From contig OZ253666.1 in assembly GCA_965263305.1 (NCBI GenBank), forward strand, positions 620,001-684,000: a stretch of DNA of 64,000 nt, in the 5' to 3' direction. Shown here piece after piece: positions 1 through 7,754 of the stretch; within the stretch, counting starts at the first letter, position 1; every line of letters begins with the position of its first letter. The notes beneath the pieces are model-generated. The model did no database searches, was not told the origin of the DNA, and worked only from the letters and a program-made list of their open reading frames with translations. This DNA comes from MED-G105 sp965263305 (GTDB lineage Bacteria; Pseudomonadota; Alphaproteobacteria; Caulobacterales; Parvularculaceae). The translations under genes were made by a program, and so were the position numbers.

Positions 1-1943
1 GTGAAGGCGTCATCTAGCGTCAGTAGGTTCAGATCATCCTCAAAGCGGTCACTCGTATAGCGAAGCGTTGTGGATACCGTCCGCCAACTGAGGGTTGTAC
101 TTGCTGTATGGGCTGGAATCTGCGCTGGCCGTAACCCGTCTAAAGCACCGCCGTCCGCCTCATTTTCAATACGCGATCCCGTAAACGCGTAACTGCCCGT
201 TACCGTCCAATCACCGCGCGAAAGACTCGCATCGAGCTCTACGCCTCGCGCGCGGACAACATCGATGTTCCGCCGTTGCCGGGCAAGTCCGCCCCCTGGC
301 ACGAACCCAATATCGGGAAAGAAACCGGGACCAGCACCGACAGTGACATTCGCAACGCCGTCGCGCAAACGATTGTCAAACCCGGTTATCGACAACCCCA
401 CGTTATCCGTCGGCGCATAGGTGAGCCCAATTTCAACCCCGCGGGAGCGTTCTGGCTCTAAGTCCGCATTGGCGCCCGTCACAATGGAGCCTACACGGAA
501 TGGCCTATAAAGCTCGTTAAGCGTCGGGAGCCGCCAGCCGATATATCCCGCTGCGCGTAAAGAGAGGGCCCCGGACAAAGCGTAATCAGCCGCCAAACGT
601 CCGGTCGGAAGAACGCCCGTGCGGCGCGGGAATAACGTCTCGTTCAGCAATGCGCCATCTGCGATAACGAACTCGCGCCGCTCCCCTTCAGACAATCGCC
701 AGTAATCGACGCGGGCGCCGCCGGTGATCGTCAAGCCCCCTCCCGTCCATCCGCCTTCAGCGAAAAGGCCCGCCGTTAAACTTTCCCCGCCGGCAAGTCG
801 TTGGCGTGTCGGCGCTTCGTCGACGAAGAAAAAGCGTTCATTTGTTTCACCCACCGTACGGCGCCAATCGCCGCCGAGGCGCAACTCAAAGGCATCACCG
901 AATAAGCCTTCAACCGGTGGACGAGCCTCCAAGCGTCCGCCAACCCCTGTTGAAGGGACATCGAACTGCTCCAACACTTGGCGTGCGGAGCTGCGATCCG
1001 CGGTCACCGCGGCAAAACTGTTTTGCAGCTCCCGCTGTTGCCAATAGAGCAAGGCCGACCACGCCCAATCACCATCGCTCACCAGGCGGGCGCTTAGGTC
1101 GAACCCCTCATTGCTGTTGTCCGTAAAGACAACGCCGCGGTTGCGTTGATCCGTAAACGCCAGAAATGATAATTGTAATTCACGATGCGCGCCCAATGGC
1201 GCCAGCGCCCGTGCTGAAATGCTTGCCTGCTCGTATGGCGCATCACCATCAACGGCGCCTCGATCCTCTTCCACAATGGGCGCGAAGCCATCGCCGCGCG
1301 CATATGAGCCGCCGACGAACGCAAACACATCGCCAATTTCGCCTGCAACCAATGCATTTGCGTCTAGCGAATCTCGCGCACCGTAGAAAAATGATCCAGA
1401 CAAGGGACCTGTGTCTTGGGGGCCGATACTCTGTAACTCAATTGTTCCCGCAAGTGCGCCCGGCCCTAAAGCGCCAGCGCCGCCGCCGCGGGTCACGCGC
1501 ACCCCAGCCAATCGGTTGGGGGCATAGGCGGGCCATGCGATCCACCCGCCGAAGGGGTCATTCTGAGGCGCGCCGTCTAACACAACGAGGGCCCGTGACG
1601 AGGCATTGCCGCCGATACCCCGCAAGGTAGCGCCTTGGCTTGTTACATTGGCGGATCGGGCGTCGGATCGACGAAACTGGGTCAGCCCTGCCACGTCTTT
1701 TAGCGCGTCTTCAAGACGGCCGCTCGCAACGGCGCCCAACCGCTCGCCGCCAATGGTCACAACGGCGTAAGCGTCAGTCCCCACCGCCTCTGGCAGGGCC
1801 CGCCCCGTGACAACGATTTCATCGACTGCCGCGGCACCTATCCCGGGGTCCGGCTGCGCGATGGCCGGCGACGCCAGTGTCAAAGGAAAACTGATCATAA
1901 AGAACGAGCGACTTGCGGCGGTGAGCCTTGGGGATATTGGCAT
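1..1943 (-). CDS. TonB-dependent outer-membrane receptor (3' end outside the window)
   Basis: The minus-strand frame is open from the ATG at 1943 to the window edge (647 codons). The N-terminus is a signal peptide ending LTLASPAIA-Q, followed by a TonB-box-like VDEIVVTG and a plug domain with motifs typical of the family (LEDALKDVAGL, ATLRGIGGN, RALVVLDGAPQNDPFGGW, VRVTRGGGAGALGPGALAGTIEL). By family, it would bind a scarce ligand at the outer membrane and import it with TonB-ExbBD energy. The substrate cannot be read from the sequence. The ATG at 1943 is preferred over the one at 1898 because only it gives a complete n-h-c signal peptide. I saw no cobalamin riboswitch upstream. Confidence 0.88.
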   Translation of the reverse strand, partial: MPISPRLTAASRSFFMISFPLTLASPAIAQPDPGIGAAAVDEIVVTGRALPEAVGTDAYAVVTIGGERLGAVASGRLEDALKDVAGLTQFRRSDARSANVTSQGATLRGIGGNASSRALVVLDGAPQNDPFGGWIAWPAYAPNRLAGVRVTRGGGAGALGPGALAGTIELQSIGPQDTGPLSGSFFYGARDSLDANALVAGEIGDVFAFVGGSYARGDGFAPIVEEDRGAVDGDAPYEQASISARALAPLGAHRELQLSFLAFTDQRNRGVVFTDNSNEGFDLSARLVSDGDWAWSALLYWQQRELQNSFAAVTADRSSARQVLEQFDVPSTGVGGRLEARPPVEGLFGDAFELRLGGDWRRTVGETNERFFFVDEAPTRQRLAGGESLTAGLFAEGGWTGGGLTITGGARVDYWRLSEGERREFVIADGALLNETLFPRRTGVLPTGRLAADYALSGALSLRAAGYIGWRLPTLNELYRPFRVGSIVTGANADLEPERSRGVEIGLTYAPTDNVGLSITGFDNRLRDGVANVTVGAGPGFFPDIGFVPGGGLARQRRNIDVVRARGVELDASLSRGDWTVTGSYAFTGSRIENEADGGALDGLRPAQIPAHTASTTLSWRTVSTTLRYTSDRFEDDLNLLTLDDAF

Positions 1944-2115
1944 GGGCGCTGGTAACACTCTTTGACGCGACGGAATACGCTGATAGTGCCCAGATTTATG
2001 GAAGGATCAACGCGGCGCGTTCACCCGAGCGGTTATCGGGATCACTGCTACCCAATATTTCACCCTATGTGTTTTTCAGGTATCGCTTCGCCCCTGACGC
2101 AAAGGAATGCCCCTT

Positions 2116-2565
2116 ATGAAATGGATCCTCGCAATTGTTGTTGTATTGCCCATCGCCGTCATCGCGGCGTTTTTTATTCTCGGGCGCCAATCCGCCGGCG
2201 GGGCGCCGCTGGGATTAGTAGAAAACCGACTTGCGCCTTGCCCCTCGTCTCCCAATTGCGTGTGCAGCGAAGTCGACACCCCAGAGGAGAAAAAGGTATC
2301 GCCACTGCCGCTATCATCATGGGACGGCTTACCCGCCGTTATCAGCGACATGGGTGGTGTCATTGTGACGAACGAACCAGCTTACATCGCCGCAACGTTC
2401 ACCTCATCGACGTTTAAATTTGTGGATGACATCGAATTTCGGCGCGGCGATGACGTGATTCATTTGCGGTCGGCCTCCCGCGTTGGGTATTCCGACCGGG
2501 GCGTGAACAAGGCGCGCGCGGCGAGCTTTTTGGAGACCGTCTCTGTGGACGCTTCAATTCAATAA
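2116..2565 (+). CDS. DUF1499 family membrane-anchored protein
   Basis: A 149-aa protein with one N-terminal hydrophobic segment (about residues 2-24), then a soluble domain with the DUF1499 look: the cysteine-containing CPSSPNCVCSE near the start and IEFRRGDDVIHLRSASRVGYSDRGVNKAR near the end. The function of DUF1499 proteins is not known. An in-frame ATG lies 9 bases upstream (2107), but the AAAGGA at 2100-2105 abuts it and is well spaced from the ATG at 2116, so 2116 is chosen. It is divergent from the TonB receptor and convergent with the small gene at 2599-2763. Confidence 0.75.
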   Translation: MKWILAIVVVLPIAVIAAFFILGRQSAGGAPLGLVENRLAPCPSSPNCVCSEVDTPEEKKVSPLPLSSWDGLPAVISDMGGVIVTNEPAYIAATFTSSTFKFVDDIEFRRGDDVIHLRSASRVGYSDRGVNKARAASFLETVSVDASIQ

Positions 2566-2598
2566 AAACTTAAAACGCCTTGGCGATTTTGGCCACCG

Positions 2599-2763
2599 TT
2601 ACCCCCTGACGGGACGCGCTGCAAAAACGGATTGCTCGGTGAACCCACCCGCGCCGGCGAACGCATCGACGGGCAGTCGATCTTCGCCGCCTTTCAACGC
2701 AAGAACAATGAACAGAGCGACGCTCAACAAAACGGTGACAAAAAGATAAAATCCATTTTTCAT
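2599..2763 (-). CDS. 54-aa single-pass membrane protein
   Basis: A short ORF, ATG at 2763 and TAA at 2599. The protein starts MKNGFYLFVTVLLSVALFIV, a classic single transmembrane helix (about residues 5-23), followed by a short polar tail. AAAGGAG lies 7 bases before the ATG, an excellent ribosome-binding site, which is the main reason to call it. A longer ORF in another frame (2570-2797) over the same bases has an Arg/Cys-rich, non-protein-like composition. Family and function are not recognised. Confidence 0.55.
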   Translation of the reverse strand: MKNGFYLFVTVLLSVALFIVLALKGGEDRLPVDAFAGAGGFTEQSVFAARPVRG

Positions 2764-2884
2764 GAGAATGCTCCTTTATAAAGGCCTGTATTCTCATTAT
2801 GGCTTTTCCGGCAGCGACCCTATGTTACCTACCGCACAGTCCGGCGCACGTTTCCATCCCAATCATGTCACGAAAGGACGGGCG

Positions 2885-4033
2885 TTATCCCTCCCCGAGT
2901 TTGGGCGCAGGCCGGTCTGTCGATAACACACAATCCGAAAAACGGATCGGCGTTCTAATGCCCGGGGTCGTGCGCCCCTCAGGATCTTCGGTGGTAATTT
3001 GCATTTCCCGCACCGCCACTTGGGGTTCGGCGAACGCCTCAGCAACCGTATTTATGGGCCCGGCAGGAACGCCTGCTTTGGCGAGTTCTGTTAGAAGGTC
3101 GTCCCGCCTCCATGTTTTTGTTGCCCGCCCAACAAGAGCGCTAAGCGCTTTTCGCTGCGCCACCCGCTGGGGGTTTGTTGCAAACGTTTCATCTTTGCCA
3201 AGATCATCTAGTCCCATTACGGCGCAAAATTTCTGAAACTGCGCGTCATTGCCGACCGCAAGAATGAACCAGCCATCAAGCGTCGGGAATGCTTCGTAAG
3301 GGGCGATGTTGGGATGAGCGTTCCCCAAACGACGAGGGTTTTCTCCGGAAACTAAGTAGTTCATTCCCTGATTGGCGAGAACGCCCATCATACAGTCCAA
3401 AAGCGCCATATCGATATGCTGCCCCCGCCCCGTCTTTTCCCGATGGGCGAGAGCCGCCTGTATAGCGATAACGGAATAAAGCCCGGTAAAAATATCGGCG
3501 AACGCCACGCCCATTTTCTGGGGTGCGCCCTCCGGATCGCCCGTCAGGTCCATCACGCCGCTCATCCCCTGGATCGTAAAATCATACCCCGGATGAGAGG
3601 CCTTGGGGCCATCTTGCCCAAAGCCCGTGATGGAACAATAAACAAGGCGTGGGGCTACGGCCGACAACGTCTCGTAGTCGAGCCCATATTGCCGCAAGCC
3701 GCCCACTTTGAAGTTCTCAATAAGGACATCGGCTTCGCTCGCCATTGCGCGTATCTGCGCCTGCCCCTCAGCCGTTTTCAGATCAACGATCACAGATGAT
3801 TTACCGCGGTTACACGCGTGGAAATAGGCGGCGGTTTTCTCGCCATTTCCGTCGTCAATAAAGGGCGGGCCCCATCGGCGCGTATCATCCCCTTGTGGGC
3901 TCTCAACTTTAATAACGTCAGCGCCCAAATCAGCGAGGGTTTGCCCCGCCCAAGGCCCCGCTAGAATTCGTGCAAGCTCTAAGACCTTTACGCCCTCAAG
4001 CGGGGCGCATTTCGGCGGTTCGTTTTTTTCCAT
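2885..4033 (-). CDS. CaiB/BaiF-family (family III) CoA-transferase
   Basis: A 382-aa protein, full length for family III CoA-transferases. It opens with PLEGVKVLELARILAGPWAG and LADLGADVIKVESP, the usual N-terminus. Asp180 in GVAFADIFTG aligns with the catalytic aspartate that carries the acyl group. GRGQHIDMALLDCM and the C-terminal VPAGPINTVAEAFAEPQV are further hallmarks. Such enzymes move CoA between a donor acyl-CoA and a free acid; the substrates here cannot be read. It lies 53 bp downstream of the HisB-like gene on the same strand, probably as the last gene of that operon, which hints that the pathway yields or uses a carboxylic acid. Confidence 0.85.
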   Translation of the reverse strand: MEKNEPPKCAPLEGVKVLELARILAGPWAGQTLADLGADVIKVESPQGDDTRRWGPPFIDDGNGEKTAAYFHACNRGKSSVIVDLKTAEGQAQIRAMASEADVLIENFKVGGLRQYGLDYETLSAVAPRLVYCSITGFGQDGPKASHPGYDFTIQGMSGVMDLTGDPEGAPQKMGVAFADIFTGLYSVIAIQAALAHREKTGRGQHIDMALLDCMMGVLANQGMNYLVSGENPRRLGNAHPNIAPYEAFPTLDGWFILAVGNDAQFQKFCAVMGLDDLGKDETFATNPQRVAQRKALSALVGRATKTWRRDDLLTELAKAGVPAGPINTVAEAFAEPQVAVREMQITTEDPEGRTTPGIRTPIRFSDCVLSTDRPAPKLGEG

Positions 4034-4086
4034 ATGACCTTTGTCTCGATTGGCCTATATTTTGACGACAACGGCAGGTCCGGACG

Positions 4087-4836
4087 CTAGAGCAGCGTTG
4101 CTTTAACGCCTGGCGGCAAGCCCTTACGCGACGGGTTTGGGGCAAAGGCTTCAGAAATCGCGGTGCCCAAAGCGACAGTCGCTTCACGCCAGAACTCATC
4201 CGCCTGATCATAAACCCGGCGTTCGTGGAGAAAGAAACTAGCCCGCATGCCACCCGCAAGGGCGTCGATGAAATCATCGATATCTTCGCTACGCACGGCG
4301 CCAAAGGCTTCTTTGCCAAGGCCGATGCGCCAGCGAAAATCATCCATCGTCGTCGCGCTGACGACTTTTACATATTTGCGCCCTTCAACGCTGACAGCGG
4401 CTGACACGCCCGCCTTGTAAAAATCATCAGCTGTTTTAAGGCTGGAACCAGCGCCATTCACGCCATGGCTCATCATCCGTCCCCGCAGCATTTCAAAGAG
4501 CGCCATGCCAAGGCCGAGACCGGTGTCTTCTAACACAACATGGCTCGACGACAGTCGCGTCGCCCGAAAGAAAACATCCATGTGCAAATCAGCGGCTTGC
4601 GCAAAATCGTCCAGAAATTCCGGAAAAGCGCTGACGTCTATGGACGGCGCCACATCAAATTCGGCCTTCGCTTGCCCGCCCTGCCCGCGCCAAACATTGA
4701 TACGTACTTCGCTTTCGGCCGTCACCCGCTCAACAACAGCCCGGCCATCATCATCAAGGCGCACCGTGATGCGCCCATGGGTTTCGCGTTCTTCACGGTT
4801 CGCGCTTTGAGCGGAATGGTCGTCACGAGTGCTCAC
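4087..4836 (-). CDS. Divergent imidazoleglycerol-phosphate dehydratase (HisB-like) protein
   Basis: A 249-aa protein that follows the IGPD pattern at low similarity: FPEFLDDFAQA for the FLDHML region, SSHVVLEDTGLGLGMALFEM for DDHHTVEDVGIALG, and SVEGRKY for DLSGRPY. The first-half HHxxE metal motif survives in part as H99-V-x-x-E103. The second-half HHxxE is lost (D213-E-x-x-R217). The GTG start at 4836 is chosen because AAGGAGG lies just upstream and GTG overlaps the TGA of the preceding gene (GTGA), implying translational coupling. A longer ORF to 4893 lacks such a site. True IGPD removes water from imidazole-glycerol phosphate in histidine synthesis. With half its ligands missing, this protein may act only with its partner at 4833-6041 (inference). 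Confidence 0.7.
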   Translation of the reverse strand: MSTRDDHSAQSANREERETHGRITVRLDDDGRAVVERVTAESEVRINVWRGQGGQAKAEFDVAPSIDVSAFPEFLDDFAQAADLHMDVFFRATRLSSSHVVLEDTGLGLGMALFEMLRGRMMSHGVNGAGSSLKTADDFYKAGVSAAVSVEGRKYVKVVSATTMDDFRWRIGLGKEAFGAVRSEDIDDFIDALAGGMRASFFLHERRVYDQADEFWREATVALGTAISEAFAPNPSRKGLPPGVKATLL

Positions 4837-6041
4837 GCAGCCCTCCTTAAACGCGCAAGGGCGATGCCAATCGCGCGGAAAACGCCTTCCCAACTATGAT
4901 GGGGGTCCTCAAACGTACACAGACGGGTTTCAATACGCGCGCCAAACCCTTTCGCGAACCCATCGGCGAAATCGACAAGCTGTTGGCCTGCGCGCACCTG
5001 TTCAACCCGCATCGCCAGCACCTGCTCCGCTGGCAGGGAATGATGGGTTGAAAAGACCGCGCCATGGTCACCGGCCTTGCGGTCAATCAACACTTCCGCG
5101 GCGCCATCGTCGATCATGCCAAGGGTTGATGCAGCGTCGTTCGTAAACTCAAAATGCAGAAGCCCTTCCCCGAGGAAACGCCCAAGTGCGACCCAGTCAT
5201 TGTTCCGCCAGCGGATATCGATACCTGTCCCCATGCGCCAGGCGATATGTTCGATCATATGGCTGACAAAATCATTGGGTGTATCGATTGTTTTCCGAGC
5301 GGGATCACCGTCGTGGAAGCCAAGCGAAGGTGGCTCAAAACGGTCAAAAACGATATCGGCTAGATCTAGCTGCTCCAAGGCATCCACCGATAACGCGCCC
5401 GTCGCCACCGCGATCGCCTGTTTGCACCCTGCGTTGCGCCCGGATCGCAAGCCTGTGGCAGAATCTTCGATATAGGCGCAATGAGATGGCGGAACATTTA
5501 CCATTTGCGCCGCACGCTGATAGATATCCGGGGCCGGCTTCCCGCGCATGTTATCGCCGGCAATACCAGCGATGGCGTCCACCTCCTCGGCGACGCCCGC
5601 CCTCGCCGCCAACGCCTTCACCACTTCCTCATCGTTACTAGAAGCTATGGCGATTTTTAGGCCCGCTGCGCGCGCATCGGCCATCAGCGATTGAATCCCC
5701 GGCAGAACTTGAAACTCGGCCGAAGAGCGAAACCCGTCATAGACCGCGACAAGCCTTTCATGGGTGGGATCGTCGATCGGCGTTTTCGCGTTTTTCTCTA
5801 ACTCGCGCCAGAAACCATCGGGCTCTAAAGCAAAATAGGCTCGCACGACATCGCGCCGGACCCATGCTCCGTCACCGGTCACCTCGACGGCCGCCCTTAC
5901 GCATAAATCATAATCGGCCCCAAGCGTATCGAGGATAACGCCGTCCATATCGAACAACACCGCCTCAATTCCTGGCGCTAAAGCCAGGATACCGCCCAGG
6001 TTGACGCCGTCAAATTCTTGAGATCCGGGACCTGCGGTCAT
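4833..6041 (-). CDS. HAD-family (beta-phosphoglucomutase-like) phosphatase fused to a HisB-like domain
   Basis: A 402-aa two-domain protein. Residues 25-230 form a capped HAD hydrolase: motif I D31-M-D33-G, motif II S134/S135, motif III K168 in RGKPAPD, motif IV E192-D193. Residues 251-402 resemble IGPD: NDFVSHMIEHIAWRMG for the FLDHML helix and PHHSWEGVFRAIGIAL for the second-half HHIIEAIFKAL, with H381-H382-x-x-E385 intact. The first-half HHxxE position reads N280-N-x-x-V284. E. coli HisB is also a phosphatase-IGPD fusion, but its HAD domain is a capless class, so this fusion looks independent. The ATG lies 5 nt after the HisD-like stop. Substrate unknown. Confidence 0.75.
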   Translation of the reverse strand: MTAGPGSQEFDGVNLGGILALAPGIEAVLFDMDGVILDTLGADYDLCVRAAVEVTGDGAWVRRDVVRAYFALEPDGFWRELEKNAKTPIDDPTHERLVAVYDGFRSSAEFQVLPGIQSLMADARAAGLKIAIASSNDEEVVKALAARAGVAEEVDAIAGIAGDNMRGKPAPDIYQRAAQMVNVPPSHCAYIEDSATGLRSGRNAGCKQAIAVATGALSVDALEQLDLADIVFDRFEPPSLGFHDGDPARKTIDTPNDFVSHMIEHIAWRMGTGIDIRWRNNDWVALGRFLGEGLLHFEFTNDAASTLGMIDDGAAEVLIDRKAGDHGAVFSTHHSLPAEQVLAMRVEQVRAGQQLVDFADGFAKGFGARIETRLCTFEDPHHSWEGVFRAIGIALARLRRAA

Positions 6042-6046
6042 TGCGC

Positions 6047-7390
6047 TTACTTCATCCGCCTGCGAACAGCTGCGGCATGGGCTGGAAACCCCTCGTAATC
6101 CGCCAACGTCACGGCTGTGGGCGCCAATTTGTCAAACCCCTCGCGCGTAACAGAGACGAAAGACGAACGTTTCTGGAAATCCGGCACGCCAAGGCAAGAG
6201 GCGCTGCGCGCAAGACCGCCCGTCGGTAAAATCGCGTTGGTGCCGGCGCAAAAATTGCCAAGGGTAATTGGCGCGTAGGCCCCCATCATCACTTCACCGG
6301 CATTTTCAATCCGCTCCAGCAAGCGTTCAGCGTCGTCAGCCAGCAGCGCCAAGTGTTCGGGCGCGAAGTCATTGATGAAATCGATGGCTTCATCCTCACT
6401 CTGCGTCCAGACAATACGCGAACGATCTTTGAAATTGGTCTTCACAAAATCATCGCGCGGCGCCGGCAAGGCGTCCACCAGCGCTGGCAAACACGCCGCC
6501 ACGGCCTGAGCATGGGCCTCACTCGTCGAGACGAGGACTGCGCAAGAATCAGGTCCGTGCTCGGCCTCCACCAACAAATCATGGGCCACGATATCCGGCT
6601 CGACAGAGCCATCCGTATAGACAATAGATTCACTGGGGCCCGCTGGCACACCCGGATCGAAAACACCCATTAGCGCGCGTTTCGCAGCCGTGACATAGGC
6701 GTTTCCCGGCCCCAACACTTTCGGCGCACGCGGAATTTCATCCGTTCCATAGGCAAGCGCGGCGATCGCCTGAACGCCGCCCACCCTATAAACTTCTGTA
6801 ACGCCGGCGCGCCTTGCCGCAGCGAGCGTCGCAGCGTCCACCTCGCCATTGGGCCCCGGCGGCGTGACGATCACGGGGCGCTTCACGCCCGCCACAACGG
6901 CCGGCGCGGCGAGCATCATCACAACCGATGGGAACGATCCTTTGCCCCGGGGTACATAGAGGCCGACGGAGGACAAAGGCGTCGTGCGCTCGCCGATAAC
7001 AACGCCCGGTGCTATGTCCGTTTTGATCAACGGGTCTTTCAACTGATCACGGTGGCCTTTGATGATGTTCGCCAACGCGTCATCAATCGCCGTTAGGACA
7101 TCCGCCGGCAGCTCTTTTTCGGCCGCCTCAAATTCGTCGGGCTGAACTCTTAAGGGCCGGTCCGCCAAATCAACTTTGTCGAACTCCAGCGTCATGGCCC
7201 GAACAGCGGCGTCACCCTCGCGGCGCACCCGCTCAATCAGTGGCTCAACATACGCCATTAAGTCTTTGATATCATTCTCAGACCTGCGTAACAGCCGTTC
7301 CATTGCTTCAGCTGATAAAGCGCTCAGCGCGTCCACTCGAATGAGCGGATCGTCAGCGGATGAAGGCGAAGAAACCATTGGCGTTGTCAA
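6047..7390 (-). CDS. Histidinol-dehydrogenase-like NAD-dependent dehydrogenase
   Basis: A 447-aa HisD-family protein with VGLYVPRGKGSFPSVVMM, VGGVQAIAALAYGT, GPGNAYVTAAKR and AGPSES. The catalytic pair is kept (E345-H346 in APEHL). Of the zinc ligands known in E. coli HisD, His262 and His419 match H278 and H438, but Gln259 is E275 and Asp360 is N379 (GNFCAG for GDYASG). The substrate-side His in NHVLPT is A386. It is therefore probably a paralogue with another alcohol substrate, although an unusual true HisD cannot be excluded. Family members oxidise an alcohol to an acid in two NAD-dependent steps. The start is TTG at 7390, with AGGAG 9 bases upstream; the ATG at 7378 has no ribosome site. 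First gene of the operon. Confidence 0.78.
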   Translation of the reverse strand: MTTPMVSSPSSADDPLIRVDALSALSAEAMERLLRRSENDIKDLMAYVEPLIERVRREGDAAVRAMTLEFDKVDLADRPLRVQPDEFEAAEKELPADVLTAIDDALANIIKGHRDQLKDPLIKTDIAPGVVIGERTTPLSSVGLYVPRGKGSFPSVVMMLAAPAVVAGVKRPVIVTPPGPNGEVDAATLAAARRAGVTEVYRVGGVQAIAALAYGTDEIPRAPKVLGPGNAYVTAAKRALMGVFDPGVPAGPSESIVYTDGSVEPDIVAHDLLVEAEHGPDSCAVLVSTSEAHAQAVAACLPALVDALPAPRDDFVKTNFKDRSRIVWTQSEDEAIDFINDFAPEHLALLADDAERLLERIENAGEVMMGAYAPITLGNFCAGTNAILPTGGLARSASCLGVPDFQKRSSFVSVTREGFDKLAPTAVTLADYEGFPAHAAAVRRRMK

Positions 7391-7537
7391 AACAAAACGC
7401 TCCTAAAAGGATCGGAGGAAACACGATCCTTAAAGGCCTCCACCACGGGTATCGTCAAGCGCCGACGCAGTTTTTGCACGCTTCATCGATCACAATGGAC
7501 AATTCGCCCCGATAAAAAGATTAATTTCGACGTAATT

Positions 7538-7579
7538 GGTTAACGTCCACGTTATAAGGAGAAACCGATAACGTTAACC
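7538..7579. promoter_or_regulatory. Inverted repeat GGTTAACGT / ACGTTAACC between hisD-like and efflux genes
   Basis: GGTTAACGT at 7538-7546 is repeated in inverse orientation at 7571-7579, separated by 24 bases. Just left of it, TTAATTTCGACGTAA (7521-7535) fits the CtrA pattern TTAA-N7-TTAA with one mismatch. It lies between two divergent transcription units, a likely place for a dimeric repressor or CtrA site. Which gene it controls is not known. Confidence 0.4.
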
Positions 7580-7678
7580 TTACTTGAGAAGGCGTAGACC
7601 GTTCGTGAGGATGCCGCTCGCCGCAAATGCCGCGCCGTCCATCGCTTCAGGCTTGAGATACGAACAGGCCAGGTTCAT
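7580..7678 (-). CDS. Possible 32-aa ORF or remnant of a P-type ATPase C-terminus
   Basis: A minus-strand ORF, ATG 7678 to TAA 7580, ending AAFAASGILTNGLRLLK. The ending loosely resembles the last transmembrane segment of copper P-type ATPases (typical ...SSVFVLTNALRLRR). There is no convincing ribosome site, and upstream sequence does not continue the similarity. It could be a gene relic or chance. Confidence 0.2.
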   Translation of the reverse strand: MNLACSYLKPEAMDGAAFAASGILTNGLRLLK

Positions 7679-7754
7679 GTCTTCAAGACGGGATGGCGGC
7701 GCGCGTGACGTGACGTCTGGGCGGAGGGCGCCCTAATTGTTGGAGAATGACGGC

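Noticed and set aside
1944..2106. Possible cobalamin or other riboswitch upstream of the TonB receptor
   Set aside because: No B12-box or other conserved riboswitch core could be found in the leader.
4505..4899. Overlapping plus-strand ORFs opposite the HisB-like genes
   Set aside because: Antisense shadows of GC-rich coding sequence with Arg/Pro-rich products; the minus-strand genes carry clear motifs.
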